From: Pseudarthrobacter siccitolerans
GTDB taxonomy: Bacteria; Actinomycetota; Actinomycetes; Actinomycetales; Micrococcaceae
Assembly: GCF_030823375.1 (NCBI RefSeq)
Contig: NZ_JAUSXB010000001.1
Location: forward strand, 1,550,001 to 1,614,000
DNA: 64,000 nt
Direction of reading: 5' to 3'
The position numbers and the translations under genes are program-made. Positions 24,887-33,927 of the stretch are shown piece by piece. Under the pieces are notes generated by a model. The model was not told where the DNA came from, searched no databases, and saw nothing but the letters and a program-made list of their open reading frames with translations. The first letter of the stretch is position 1, and the number at the start of each line of letters is the position of its first letter.

Positions 24887-25696
24887 CTACCGCTGGTCCG
24901 GTTCCCGTCCAAGCGTGAGGGCCACCGGAGCGGGTTTCGAATCCGATCCGCAGCCCGCACAGCACGCGGCGCCCCCTTCCGCTGCAGCAGGAGCTGACGG
25001 GAGCAGCCCGTAATCCATGCTTGCCGATGCGCAGCAGTCGTCACCTTCGCTGTGCTGCGCATCAGCGCCGGGGATGGTACAGCAGATATCGCCGCGCCAG
25101 GCGTTGATTCCTTCACGGACGGCAATGCCCGAGATCACCAGGGCGGCTCCGGCGTCGGCCCACCACCAGCCCAGGGTGCTGTTCAGGACCAGGCCCACCA
25201 GCAGGACGGCCGAGAGGTAGGTGCACAACAGCGTCTGCTTGGAGTCGGCAACGGCGGTCCGGGATCCGAGTTCCCGGCCCGCGCGGCGCTGCGCCCACGA
25301 CAGGACGGGCATGACCGCCAGGCTCAAGGCCGCGATGATGATCCCGGGAGTCGAATGCCGGGCCTCGCCACCGCCCGCCAGGGAACGCGCAGCGTCCCCG
25401 GCCACGAAAGCGGCAAGGGCGAAGAAGGAGACAGCGATAATCCGCAAGGTCAGATGTTCGCGCCGTTCCGGGTCTTTGGCCGAGAACTGCCACGACAGCG
25501 CCAGGGCTGACGTCACTTCGATCAGGGAATCCAGGCCGAACCCGATCAGGGCCGAGGAGTCGGCCACCCCGCCGGCCCAGAGCGCCACTGCCGCTTCGAT
25601 GACGTTATAAGTGATGGTCGCCGCGGCGAACAGCCGGATCCTGCGGGACAGGACGGCCCGCCGCTGCTGGAGGGGCGTCTGGAGCACGGCCGTCAT
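24887..25696 (-). CDS. Cation diffusion facilitator-like transporter with Cys-rich tail
   Basis: About 269 residues with six membrane segments. Two facing acidic motifs, SSALIGFGLDSLIEVTSAL in TM2 and TAVADSKQTLLCTYLS in TM5, replace the usual HxxxD/DxxxD of zinc exporters and mark a divergent CDF branch. The cytoplasmic tail carries Cys clusters (DICCTIP, DDCCASASM, AACCAGCGSD), suited to soft metals. The ATG at 25696 overlaps the regulator stop by 4 nt (ATGA); a GTG three codons earlier is less likely. With the CmtR-like sensor upstream, efflux of Cd, Pb or Zn is the best guess. Confidence 0.85.
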   Translation of the reverse strand: MTAVLQTPLQQRRAVLSRRIRLFAAATITYNVIEAAVALWAGGVADSSALIGFGLDSLIEVTSALALSWQFSAKDPERREHLTLRIIAVSFFALAAFVAGDAARSLAGGGEARHSTPGIIIAALSLAVMPVLSWAQRRAGRELGSRTAVADSKQTLLCTYLSAVLLVGLVLNSTLGWWWADAGAALVISGIAVREGINAWRGDICCTIPGADAQHSEGDDCCASASMDYGLLPSAPAAAEGGAACCAGCGSDSKPAPVALTLGREPDQR

Positions 25697-26034
25697 GCGA
25701 GGCACGTCCCGTCAGGGGCGCAGCAGGACGGATCCACTGCCAGGACAACACCGAGCAGGTCCTTGATCGCGTGGCCCAGCCGGGCATCCGCGAGTTCATA
25801 CCGGGTCCTGCGTCCGTCCGCGACGGCTGCGACCAGGCCGCATCCGCGCAGGCACGTCAGATGGTTGGACATGCTTTGCCTGGACACGCCCAGGGCGTCC
25901 GCAAGATCTGACGGGTAGGACGGGACATCAGCGAGGGTCAGGAGAATCCGGGCCCGGGTGGGGTCTGAGACCGCGTAACCGAACCGGGCCAGCACGGGCG
26001 CCTGGGTGAGCGTTTCCATACCCTCATAGTACAT
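25693..26034 (-). CDS. CmtR-like ArsR/SmtB metalloregulator
   Basis: A 113-residue winged-helix repressor. ARFGYAVSDPTRARILLTLA and ALGVSRQSMSNHLTCLRGCG form the DNA-binding domain; the recognition helix holds the Cys-x3-Cys (LTCLRGCG) that binds Cd/Pb in mycobacterial CmtR. A C-terminal Cys group (AVDPSCCAPDGTC) can supply the third ligand. Metal binding in CmtR releases the promoter. The start is either ATG 26034 or ATG 26019 (METLTQAP); the first lies inside the candidate operator. It heads an operon with the CDF gene. Confidence 0.9.
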   Translation of the reverse strand: MYYEGMETLTQAPVLARFGYAVSDPTRARILLTLADVPSYPSDLADALGVSRQSMSNHLTCLRGCGLVAAVADGRRTRYELADARLGHAIKDLLGVVLAVDPSCCAPDGTCLA

Positions 26035-26045
26035 AGATGGATGTA
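26030..26045. promoter_or_regulatory. TACAT-N6-ATGTA operator-like inverted repeat
   Basis: TACATAGATGGATGTA overlaps the 5' end of the CmtR-like gene, in an AT-rich patch. Size and position suit autoregulation by an ArsR-family repressor. Confidence 0.5.
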
Positions 26046-26197
26046 TTCAAGCAATACTGTATCGAAATGCCGCAAGACACTTCTGCGCACTTCCGAGTAA
26101 AAACGCCGCGAGCCGGCAGCCCTAAAAACTACTTTTCGGTATGCCTAACTTTCGGTTATCCTCGTATCAGAAGGCCCCGATGATGAGGATTTTGACG

Positions 26198-27448
26198 ATG
26201 GCTGCACCCGCTCTTGAACTTCGCCCCGCACCACGCAAGGTATGGTCCAGGCTCCTGCTGCTCGGCCCTGCTTTTGTCGCCGCGATCGCCTACGTGGATC
26301 CCGGGAACGTCGCCGCCAACCTGACCGCGGGTGCCAACTACGGGTATCTGCTGGTGTGGGTCCTGGTGGTGGCCAACGCCATGGCAGTCCTCGTCCAGTA
26401 CCAGTCCGCCAAGCTGGGCCTCGCCACGGGAATGAGCCTTCCGGAGATCCTGGGCAAGCGACTGGGCACCAAACGGCGGCGCCTGTACTGGGTGCAGGCA
26501 GAAATCGTCGCCGGTGCCACCGACATGGCCGAGGTCATCGGTGGTGCGGTGGCCTTGAACCTGCTGTTCGGGTTGCCCCTGCTGGCCGGCGGCCTGATCA
26601 TCGGTGTGGCGTCGATGCTGCTGCTGGCGCTGCAGTCCCGCCAGGGCCAGCGGACCTTCGAGTACGCAATCCTGGTATTGCTGGGAATCATCGCTGTCGG
26701 GTTCATGACCGGCCTGTTCGTCAACCCGCCCGACGGCGGAAGCGCCCTGGGCGGGTTGCTGCCGCGTTTTGAGGGCACGGACACCGTCCTGCTCGCCGCC
26801 AGCATGCTCGGCGCCACTGTCATGCCGCACGCGATCTACCTGCACTCCGCCCTGGCCCGGGACCGGCACGGATTCTCGGAGGACCCTGCCGTTCGGACCC
26901 GCCTGATCCGCGCTACCCGGTTCGACGTCCTGGGTGCCTTGTTGCTGGCAGGCGTGGTCAACATTTCGATGCTGCTGCTCGCCGCGTCCAGCCTCCGCGG
27001 CATTGAGGGGACGGACACCATCGCCGGCGCCCATGCCGCCGTCACCTCGGCCCTGGGCCCCGCCGTCGGCATTATTTTCGCAATCGGGCTGCTGGCCTCC
27101 GGCCTGGCGTCGACGTCGGTGGGCTGCTACGCCGGGGCCACCATCATGGGCGGTCTGCTGAAGGTCCGTATACCGTTGCTCACCCGCAGGGTCATCACCC
27201 TGATTCCGGCCTTGATCATTTTGGGTGCCGGGATCGAACCGACCCTCGCCCTGGTCCTGAGCCAGGTGCTGCTCAGCTTCGGTATCCCGTTTGCCTTGAT
27301 CCCGCTGATCCGGTTGACCGGCAAACGGGAAGTTATGGGCATCCACACAGACTCCAAAGCCTTGAAGATTGCCGGTTGGACCAGTGCCACGCTGATCGTG
27401 GGCCTGAACATCGTCCTCATTACCCTGACGCTCGCCGGCCATTCCTGA
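26198..27448 (+). CDS. mntH: Nramp-family divalent metal (Mn2+/Fe2+) transporter
   Basis: About 416 residues and 11-12 membrane segments. AAIAYVDPGNVAANLTAG in TM1 has the DPGN metal-binding motif and LGATVMPHAIYLHSAL in TM6 the MPH motif, both key to Mn/Fe selectivity. GATDMAEVIGGAVALNL is another conserved family block. ATG 26198 is chosen because AGGA lies 8 nt upstream; earlier in-frame ATG codons (26141, 26180, 26183) lack a site and would add 5-19 residues. It diverges from the CmtR-CDF operon, so importer and presumed exporter are head to head. Confidence 0.92.
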   Translation: MAAPALELRPAPRKVWSRLLLLGPAFVAAIAYVDPGNVAANLTAGANYGYLLVWVLVVANAMAVLVQYQSAKLGLATGMSLPEILGKRLGTKRRRLYWVQAEIVAGATDMAEVIGGAVALNLLFGLPLLAGGLIIGVASMLLLALQSRQGQRTFEYAILVLLGIIAVGFMTGLFVNPPDGGSALGGLLPRFEGTDTVLLAASMLGATVMPHAIYLHSALARDRHGFSEDPAVRTRLIRATRFDVLGALLLAGVVNISMLLLAASSLRGIEGTDTIAGAHAAVTSALGPAVGIIFAIGLLASGLASTSVGCYAGATIMGGLLKVRIPLLTRRVITLIPALIILGAGIEPTLALVLSQVLLSFGIPFALIPLIRLTGKREVMGIHTDSKALKIAGWTSATLIVGLNIVLITLTLAGHS

Positions 27449-27529
27449 GCCAGGTTGACGGCGGAACGCCGGTTGATATCAGGGGCCCGCGAGGAACGAG
27501 GCAGCCGCAGTAATGGCCTGCTGAAAAGT

Positions 27530-27546
27530 CGAGTACCCGTTACTCG
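27530..27546. promoter_or_regulatory. CGAGTA-N5-TACTCG inverted repeat upstream of the first GAF-ANTAR gene
   Basis: CGAGTACCCGTTACTCG is a perfect 6-5-6 inverted repeat ending 78 nt before the start codon. The same arms and spacer length occur at 48107-48123 before the other GAF-ANTAR gene. It is a strong candidate operator or 5'-leader element. Confidence 0.6.
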
Positions 27547-27624
27547 GGCACTCCAGCTCCCCTGCCCCGTAACGTGCAGCTAGAGGTGTTGGGCGAGGAC
27601 ATGCGCTGGTGACGGGAGCAGGTT

Positions 27625-28431
27625 ATGGGAATCGAGGTGCGCCTGAAGCGTGCGCATCATCATGACCGGGCGGGTGACGGAAGCAGCGGGGCATCGTCCT
27701 TGCGCGGCCAGTCAGCAGCCCCGCCGGCGTTCGGCATCCTTTTGGACCTGCGTGCCTGCAGCGAAGAAGCTTCCCTCCAGCTCCTCTCGATGGCTGCAGC
27801 GTCGGCCCTGTCCGAGCTGGCCGGATGCCCGTTGGACGGTACTGTTTCCCTTGTCCGCCCAGGCCAGGCGGCACTGACATCAGGCACCAGCAGCGGCGCC
27901 ACCTGTCTCGCACAACTGGATGAAAACAGCGGGGACGGACCGGTATCCCACGCATTGGCCGGGCATCTGGCCGTCATCGTCAAACGCTACCCTGCGGATC
28001 CGCGGTGGCCTTCCAGCTACCACCGTCTCGGCGAGGCCGGCTACAGGTCACTTCTGTCCGTGCCGCTGCATCTTTACGCGGGGAGCAGGTCAGCGATGAC
28101 CCTGGTCGCCCAACAGGACAACGTCTTCACTCCCAGCGTCATTATTGCTGCCACCGCCTTCAGCAGACTGGCGGCTGCCAGTTACCTCTCGGCAGCAGAG
28201 CTGCGGGCAGTGCAGGCGGCGGCGGAAAATCTGCAGGCGGCCCTGCAGGGACGTACGTCCATTGACGTTGCTTGCGGAGTGATCATGGGGCAAAACCGGT
28301 GCTCCTACAAGGACGCCTTCCACATCCTTGCCGAGGCCTCCAGCCACCGAAACGTCAAAGCCCGCGTGGTGGCCGAAACAATGCTGCAGCAGCTGCCGGG
28401 CGGCACCCCTTTTACCCATTTCAAGGAATGA
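27625..28431 (+). CDS. GAF-ANTAR antiterminator regulator 1
   Basis: A 268-residue protein. Residues about 35-180 form a GAF-like sensor (LTSGTSSGATCLAQL, VSHALAGHLAVIVKRYP, YRSLLSVPLHLYAG). The C terminus is an ANTAR RNA-binding domain: LQAALQGRTSIDVACGVIMG, QNRCSYKDAFHILAEASSHR and ARVVAETMLQQLPGG. ANTAR proteins bind paired hexaloop RNA hairpins to prevent termination. The paralogue at 48209 shares RTSIDVACGVIMG and NRCSY. The CGAGTA inverted repeat is upstream and a strong terminator downstream, so it is monocistronic. Confidence 0.88.
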   Translation: MGIEVRLKRAHHHDRAGDGSSGASSLRGQSAAPPAFGILLDLRACSEEASLQLLSMAAASALSELAGCPLDGTVSLVRPGQAALTSGTSSGATCLAQLDENSGDGPVSHALAGHLAVIVKRYPADPRWPSSYHRLGEAGYRSLLSVPLHLYAGSRSAMTLVAQQDNVFTPSVIIAATAFSRLAAASYLSAAELRAVQAAAENLQAALQGRTSIDVACGVIMGQNRCSYKDAFHILAEASSHRNVKARVVAETMLQQLPGGTPFTHFKE

Positions 28432-28436
28432 AGCAA

Positions 28437-28460
28437 CGGGCCGTCCCTGCGGACGGCCCG
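28437..28460. terminator. Strong hairpin between convergent GAF-ANTAR and kinase genes
   Basis: CGGGCCGTCC and GGACGGCCCG form a perfect 10-bp stem with a 4-nt loop (CTGC), starting 6 nt after the GAF-ANTAR stop. It has no U-tract but can serve both convergent genes. Confidence 0.75.
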
Positions 28461-28535
28461 AAATGACGACGACGGTCCCTCCTTCCGCCCGCACGGATCC
28501 GGGGGCGGTGGCGCCGCAACCAAGAACCGCCGCCG

Positions 28536-29927
28536 TCAAGCCCGGATAGAGGACGCAATCGGCTGGCCGCCGGTGAAACGGACGGCAGAGACACCCCCAC
28601 CGAATGTGGCGGAAACGATAGTTCCCGCCCCTGGAGAGGAGCGGACTTCAAGGGAACCGCCGGCCTGCTGAATCGTGTCCCCCAGGATCCGCAAGCCAAA
28701 ATGGCCTTCGGCGCGGGGTTCGCCCGGGGTGAAACCGCGGCCGTTGTCCGAGACCGTGATCTGGGTGACCTGGCCGGACTGCCTGATCCGGATCCAAACG
28801 GATTGCGCGGAAGAATGCTTGGCGGCGTTAACCAGGGCCTCGCGCGCCACCCGATACACCAGCACAGCCCGGTCCCGGTCCAGCAGGAGCTTGTCCGGGA
28901 TCTCGACGGTCAGCGTGATGCCGCGCTCTACGAGGGGCGCCTCAAGCCTGGTGAGGGACGCCTTAAGCCCGAGCTCGTCGAGATCGGGAGGATAGAGCTC
29001 GCTGGTCATGGCCCGCAGGGTGCGGATGTTGTCCTGCAACATGGTCCGCGCCTTCGAAAATACGGGCCCCTGCTCTTCCGGGCCGCGATGCTCCACCGAT
29101 TCCAGGGCATAGGCCAGCCCGGACAAGTCCTGGATCACTTCGTCATGGAGTTCGCTGGCTATCTGCCGGCGCTCGTGGTCCGATGCCTCAATCGCACAGT
29201 GCAGCAGGGCATTGCGTGCGGCCTGGTGGACCTGGATCCTTCGGGCCAGCCGGACGGCCGGAATCAGCTGTGCCAGCTGCAGGACTGCCAAGGACAGCAG
29301 CATCGGCGGGATCATGCCCACCAGGACTGCCTGCTGTTCCGCCCGGACTCCGTCGCCCGAAGAGTAGGTTTCGAAGATCATCGGAGCACCGCTTTGGGAA
29401 GCTGAGCGCACGTAAACCTCCACGAGTTCGCCGGAACCGGTTTCGAAAGCATTTTCTTCGGCGTCCTGTGGCTCCAGGGTGGCCGTCGCCGGCCCGCCTT
29501 CGAGCAGCCGGCGCGCCCATTCCTCCTGCTGGAATTTTTGCCCTATAAGGGATTCGACGTCCGAGTAGATCACCTGGCCGTGCGCATCCCACACTTTGAT
29601 CCGTGTCACGCCGCTCTCCGCCAACCACGGCTCCAGCCGCTGATCCAACAGTTGCAGCGCGGCAGGTTCGTGGGCAAGGACCTGGTCCGTAATGAGCGGC
29701 CCCACTATTCTGTCCGCGAGACGCTGGGTGACGTCCCTTGCGTTGTCCAAAGCGTGCTGTTCCGCTGCGGCCCGGATCCAGAAGGCCACGGGTGTAGCCA
29801 CCAGAACCAGGGCGATAAAGCCTGCAGTAAGAAAACGTGCAACAGCCGCCCGGACCTCACGCCGCTCGGCGACACCGTTAACACTGTGGGCAACCGGAGA
29901 GGCTTCTGGAGGAGGTTGTGCACGCAT
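28536..29927 (-). CDS. NarX/DesK-type sensor histidine kinase
   Basis: A 463-residue HisKA_3 kinase. Two membrane segments (AGFIALVLVATPVAFWI and MIPPMLLSLAVLQLAQLI) bracket an extracytoplasmic sensor of about 150 residues. The dimerisation/phosphorylation helix is ERRQIASELHDEVIQDLSGL with the phospho-His; the ATPase has VYRVAREALVNAAKHSSA, VSDNGRGFTPGEP and HFGLRILGDTIQQAGG. It follows the SARP-receiver fusion gene by 15 nt, its obvious partner. A shared terminator lies beyond its stop. Confidence 0.9.
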   Translation of the reverse strand: MRAQPPPEASPVAHSVNGVAERREVRAAVARFLTAGFIALVLVATPVAFWIRAAAEQHALDNARDVTQRLADRIVGPLITDQVLAHEPAALQLLDQRLEPWLAESGVTRIKVWDAHGQVIYSDVESLIGQKFQQEEWARRLLEGGPATATLEPQDAEENAFETGSGELVEVYVRSASQSGAPMIFETYSSGDGVRAEQQAVLVGMIPPMLLSLAVLQLAQLIPAVRLARRIQVHQAARNALLHCAIEASDHERRQIASELHDEVIQDLSGLAYALESVEHRGPEEQGPVFSKARTMLQDNIRTLRAMTSELYPPDLDELGLKASLTRLEAPLVERGITLTVEIPDKLLLDRDRAVLVYRVAREALVNAAKHSSAQSVWIRIRQSGQVTQITVSDNGRGFTPGEPRAEGHFGLRILGDTIQQAGGSLEVRSSPGAGTIVSATFGGGVSAVRFTGGQPIASSIRA

Positions 29928-29942
29928 GGCAGCCAGCCCTGG

Positions 29943-31289
29943 CTAGGCCGAAAGTTCCGGCAGGATCGGGACCGCGCTGCCCAACCTGGCGAGCAGGGAC
30001 GGATGCACAATCAAGTTGCCGGGATGGGCATGCCTCAGGGCGTTCAGCATCACACCCAGGGCGCCGTCCTTCGGGAGGAACGCACACACTCCCATGCCGG
30101 CGGCCTGGCGCAGCGCGTCCTGTGACGGGTTGCCGGTCAGCATGACGATCCGGGCTTGGGGATCTTCGGAGAGAATGCGCTCGGAAGCCTGGAGTCCTGA
30201 ACCGTCAGAAAGATGCAGATCCATAATGACGACGTCGGGCTGCAGGTCATGGAACATCTCCACGGCGGACGTCACTGACTTAGCCGCTCCCACACTCTTG
30301 AGGTCCGGCTCCCGGTCCAGCGCTCCGGCCAGCAGGTCCGAAAACGTGGTGTGGTCGTCAACGATCAGGATCCGCAGGCGTTCCGCTTCCTGCTGCGCTG
30401 CTGTGGGAGCTGAGCTGCGGCTTTCCTTAACCACATGGATGGGACCACGAATGTCCGGAACTCCGGACGTTGCCGCAGTGCTTGTCAGGAGCCTGGCTTG
30501 CGCATCCCTCAGCGCCGGCCCCGGGGCGCAGCCCAGTTCCTCGTCCATAACCCGGCGGAAGCGGTCAAAAGTCCGCAGGGCCTCGGTGTTCTCCCCATTG
30601 CACTCCAGCCCCAGAATCAGTGCTGTCCATGCCCGTTCGTTGAGCGGATCTTCCTTCACCGCCGCACGGCTGAAGGCAATGGCGCCGCTGACCTCGCCGA
30701 CAGAAAGCGCGGCTTCTGCGGCCAGCACGCGGGCAACGCCAACCTGCTGTGCATGCAAGGCGCGCTCGTGCTCGGCCCAGGCCGGCAGCAGTTCGTCCCC
30801 GAGCAGCGGAGCCGAAGCCAGGTCAAGTGCTTCCGTGAGCAATGCGAGCGCTTCACGCGGTTCGGCCTGGCCCGCCGTTTTGACCAAGGTTTCAAAACGG
30901 TCCAGATCGAGTTCCACCAGCGACCGGTCGATGGCATAGCCGCCGGTGACCGTCCGCAGGGGACCTGTCCGGCCTGCGCCCGGCTGCAGGTGGCGCCGGA
31001 GGACGCTGACATAGCTTTCGAGTGTGGGCAGTGCAACGGCGGGGTGGTTGCCGTCCCACAGCAGGTCCATGATGCGGGTCTTGGACACCGCGGAGCCGAA
31101 ACTCAGCAGGAGGATTTCGAGCACCTGGCGGGGCTTGGGTCCGCCGAGGTCGTTGGCGGTCAGTTCCTTGGCGCCGCCGCGAATTGTCAGCGGGCCGAAA
31201 ACAGAGATCTGAAGCGCCGGCGCCTGGGTAGGCGCTTCACGAACGGTACCTGCATCGGCTGCTTTTTCCGCCAGTTCAACAGTAATCAC
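29943..31289 (-). CDS. SARP-type regulator fused to a C-terminal receiver domain
   Basis: About 448 residues in an unusual order. First comes a SARP winged helix (LQISVFGPLTIRGGA, GGPKPRQVLEILLLSFGSAV, LESYVSVLRRHLQPG), then a BTAD helical domain (LPAWAEHERALHAQQVGVAR, NERAWTALILGLECNG, ALRTFDRFRRVMDEELG), then a full receiver: RILIVDDHTTFSDLL, DVVIMDLHLSDGSGLQ with the phospho-Asp, ARIVMLTGNPS and ACAFLPKDG-like CAFLPKDG with the Lys. GTG 31289 is preferred (GGGGGA 7 nt upstream) over TTG 31304. Co-transcribed with the NarX-like kinase. Confidence 0.88.
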   Translation of the reverse strand: MITVELAEKAADAGTVREAPTQAPALQISVFGPLTIRGGAKELTANDLGGPKPRQVLEILLLSFGSAVSKTRIMDLLWDGNHPAVALPTLESYVSVLRRHLQPGAGRTGPLRTVTGGYAIDRSLVELDLDRFETLVKTAGQAEPREALALLTEALDLASAPLLGDELLPAWAEHERALHAQQVGVARVLAAEAALSVGEVSGAIAFSRAAVKEDPLNERAWTALILGLECNGENTEALRTFDRFRRVMDEELGCAPGPALRDAQARLLTSTAATSGVPDIRGPIHVVKESRSSAPTAAQQEAERLRILIVDDHTTFSDLLAGALDREPDLKSVGAAKSVTSAVEMFHDLQPDVVIMDLHLSDGSGLQASERILSEDPQARIVMLTGNPSQDALRQAAGMGVCAFLPKDGALGVMLNALRHAHPGNLIVHPSLLARLGSAVPILPELSA

Positions 31290-31704
31290 GAAGGCTTCCC
31301 CCAAGTAGTCGAGTGCTGCTGGTCATCATTGAAGCGGCGGGCAAACATGCGAACAACAGTGCCGTGTACTCAGTTCTTGAAGTGCCGCTACTTAGGTGAC
31401 GGCGGCTTCTACGCATGGCGAACCAGCGGCATTCCGCAAAGGACTGGATGAAAGAAAACCATCCTGGGAAGCGTTTCCGCCGGTCAGTCGATGAATTGGA
31501 CAATCGAGGGCCAAATGTTGGGAAAACCCTAGGTAGCCCAATGTGGGGACGAGTGGCCTTGCCAAAGCTTTTCCCAACCGGTCCCCCCTAATTTTGCAGA
31601 AACACGAAACAGCAGCGGTTTGTGACAACGGCGGCTGCGAGGCAGGCGCGATGGGAAAGGACGTGGCAGTGGGGACGGCTACCAGCCACGGAGGTTCCGC
31701 CATC
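31290..31704. other. 415-bp gap between the SARP-receiver and HAMP-kinase genes
   Basis: Divergent promoter region. Imperfect near-repeats CCAAATGTTGGG and CCCAATGTGGGG (about 31511-31546) are visible but no clear -35/-10 pair. The 5' part of a longer kinase frame (31543 onward) overlaps it; that start has no ribosome binding site. Confidence 0.4.
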
Positions 31705-33225
31705 ATGGGCCCGGCCTCACTCGCCGGGAGCTGGCACCGCTTTCGGGCGGGACTGCGGACGGTCCGTTTCCGGGTACTCGCCACGGTGCTGGCTTTCCTG
31801 GCGGGCGGACTCCTGGTTGCCGGCATCACCACGCTCGCCCTTGACCTGCGTAACCTCAACAGCCGGGTCAGCGAGGAACTCCTGCTCCAGTCGGGGCGTC
31901 TTCAGAACATCGTGGAGCACGGTGTTCCGGGCGGGGGGTCTTATAGCTCCCTTGATGCACTGTTCACCGCCTTCCTCCAGGGGGACACTCCGGGCCGGTA
32001 CGACTCCGTGATGGCCACCGTCAACGGGGGCAACACTTTCCTGCCCGCTGGAGAACAGCCGACAAATCTTGCTACCGCCCAATTGCTTGACACCGCCCGC
32101 GCCGAGCACCGTGAAGGGCGGACCGTCTTCCATGACATGACCCTGGACGGCATGCAGGTGCGCCTGGCCATCACCTCGGTAGCGCTCGGCGATGGAACCG
32201 TCGGTGGACTTTTAGTGGCAGCGAATGAAATCGGGCAGCAGCGGGAGCAGGCCATAAAGTCCTTCGGGACCTTCGCGATGGTTTCGCTTGCCACGCTGCT
32301 GCTGGCGGGGGCCGTGGGCTTCACCGTGACGGCACGGCTTTTTGTTCCCATCCGGCGCCTGCGCCAGGCCACCGGGTCCATTACCTTTGAGGACCTGAGC
32401 AGCAGGGTCCTCGTCCCGCCCGGCGATGACGACGTCTCACAGTTGGCCACGGACTTCAACCGCATGCTCGACAGGCTGGAGACCGGCATCACGGACCAGC
32501 GCCGGTTCGTGGATGATGCCAGCCATGAGCTGAGGACACCCCTCACCATCATCGGCGGCCACGTCCAACTGCTCCAGGCAGGAGACCCCCGGGACGTCGC
32601 CGAGACGCAGGTCCTGCTCCTGGACGAGCTGGACAGGATGCAATCCCTGGTGGATGAGCTGCTCCTGCTGGCGCGCAGCGGCCGTCCGGACTTTCTCCGG
32701 CCGGACTGGATCGACGTCGACTCCTTCCTGGAGGCGGCCATGAACAGGATCAAGGTGCTGGCAGACCGCCGGTGGCAGATTGAAAGCATGCCTGGGGGGT
32801 GGTTCCGCGGGGACCGCCACCGCCTGACGCAGGCGGTGGAACAGCTCGCTGCCAATGCAGTACATTCCACGCGCCGGCACGATGTCATCTCCCTCGGTGC
32901 AGCCTGGACCGGGACAGGGGCTGAGAGCGGGACGCCGGATGGGACGACGCCGGGTGGCACCGGGGCATTGAAGCATGGCGAACCTTCCGGTACGGGCTTC
33001 GAAATATGGGTTGCTGACACGGGCTGCGGCATCAGTGCAAAGGACCAGGAACGGATTTTCGACCGTTTCGCCAGGGCCGGGGTTTCCCGCGGCAAGGAAG
33101 GATCGGGGCTGGGGCTGCCGATCGTCAAGGCCATAGCCGAGGCACACAGCGGAACACTTCGCGTTACTTCGCGGGTGGACGAGGGCAGCCGCTTTGTCCT
33201 TTCACTGCCAGGAGGAATTACATGA
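31705..33225 (+). CDS. HAMP-domain sensor histidine kinase
   Basis: About 506 residues. TM1 (VLATVLAFLAGGLLVAGITT), an extracytoplasmic region of about 150 residues, TM2 (FAMVSLATLLLAGAVGFTVT), HAMP (FVPIRRLRQATGSITFEDL), HisKA (RFVDDASHELRTPLTIIGGH) and HATPase (QAVEQLAANAVHSTRR, VADTGCGISAKDQ, GSGLGLPIVKAIAEAHSG). An insert with TPDGTTPGGTG breaks the ATPase between its N and G1 boxes. ATG 31705 has GGAGG 10 nt upstream; ATG 31651 is an alternative. It overlaps the response regulator by 4 nt. Confidence 0.88.
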   Translation: MGPASLAGSWHRFRAGLRTVRFRVLATVLAFLAGGLLVAGITTLALDLRNLNSRVSEELLLQSGRLQNIVEHGVPGGGSYSSLDALFTAFLQGDTPGRYDSVMATVNGGNTFLPAGEQPTNLATAQLLDTARAEHREGRTVFHDMTLDGMQVRLAITSVALGDGTVGGLLVAANEIGQQREQAIKSFGTFAMVSLATLLLAGAVGFTVTARLFVPIRRLRQATGSITFEDLSSRVLVPPGDDDVSQLATDFNRMLDRLETGITDQRRFVDDASHELRTPLTIIGGHVQLLQAGDPRDVAETQVLLLDELDRMQSLVDELLLLARSGRPDFLRPDWIDVDSFLEAAMNRIKVLADRRWQIESMPGGWFRGDRHRLTQAVEQLAANAVHSTRRHDVISLGAAWTGTGAESGTPDGTTPGGTGALKHGEPSGTGFEIWVADTGCGISAKDQERIFDRFARAGVSRGKEGSGLGLPIVKAIAEAHSGTLRVTSRVDEGSRFVLSLPGGIT

Positions 33226-33920
33226 CGAGGATCCTGATCGCCGACGACGAACCGCGGATCGCGAGCTTCATCACCAAGGGGCTTACCGCGGCAGGTTTCA
33301 CTACCGCATCGGTGGAAGACGGCATCCGGGCGCTGGACTACGGCAGCTCCGGGGAGTTCGACCTGCTCATCCTGGACATTGGCATGCCCAGAATGGACGG
33401 CTTGGCGGTGCTTGCAGCCTTGCGGGCGATGAACTGTGCGGTTCCGGTAATAGTCCTGACGGCCAAGGCTTCACTCCAGGACACCCTTGCAGCGCTCGAC
33501 GGCGGTGCGGACGACTACATGACCAAACCCTTCCGCTTTGAGGAGCTGCTCTCCCGGATCCGCCTGCGGCTCCGGGATAACCCGGGGGTTCGCGTGCCGC
33601 CAGTCCCTGTGCGCGGGGACGTCAGCCTGGACGTTGACCTTCGCAGCGCGAGGGTCCGCGGCCGGACGGTGCCGCTGTCCGCCAGGGAATTCGCCATGGC
33701 CCGGGCCTTCCTGGAAAACGAGGGCAAGCTGCTCACCCGGGAACAGCTGCTGAGCCGGGTGTGGGGATACGACTTTGACGGGTCCTCCAATGTGGTGGAC
33801 GTCTACGTGGGGTACCTGCGCAACAAGCTTGGCCCGGAAAGGTTCCTATCCGTCCGCGGCGCGGGATACCGCTTTGTGGCAGCGCCCGCTTCCCCATCTA
33901 AGACCTCTTCGGGCGCATGA
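33222..33920 (+). CDS. OmpR/PhoB-family response regulator
   Basis: A 232-residue regulator. Receiver: RILIADDEPRIASFI, FDLLILDIGMPRMDGLAVL with the phospho-Asp, PVIVLTAKAS, DDYMTKPFRFEELLSRI. The C-terminal winged helix has VPLSAREFAMARAFLENEG, LTREQLLSRVWGYDF and VVDVYVGYLRNKLG. It overlaps the upstream kinase by 4 nt (ATGA), a cognate pair. CTCA-type 11-nt repeats lie immediately downstream in front of the tandem-repeat secreted protein, its probable target. Confidence 0.94.
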   Translation: MTRILIADDEPRIASFITKGLTAAGFTTASVEDGIRALDYGSSGEFDLLILDIGMPRMDGLAVLAALRAMNCAVPVIVLTAKASLQDTLAALDGGADDYMTKPFRFEELLSRIRLRLRDNPGVRVPPVPVRGDVSLDVDLRSARVRGRTVPLSAREFAMARAFLENEGKLLTREQLLSRVWGYDFDGSSNVVDVYVGYLRNKLGPERFLSVRGAGYRFVAAPASPSKTSSGA

Positions 33921-33927
33921 GAGCTCT

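Noticed and set aside
26131..26150. DtxR/MntR-type box upstream of mntH
   Set aside because: GTTAGGCATACCGAAAAG on the reverse strand has only one good half-site; the symmetry is too weak to call.
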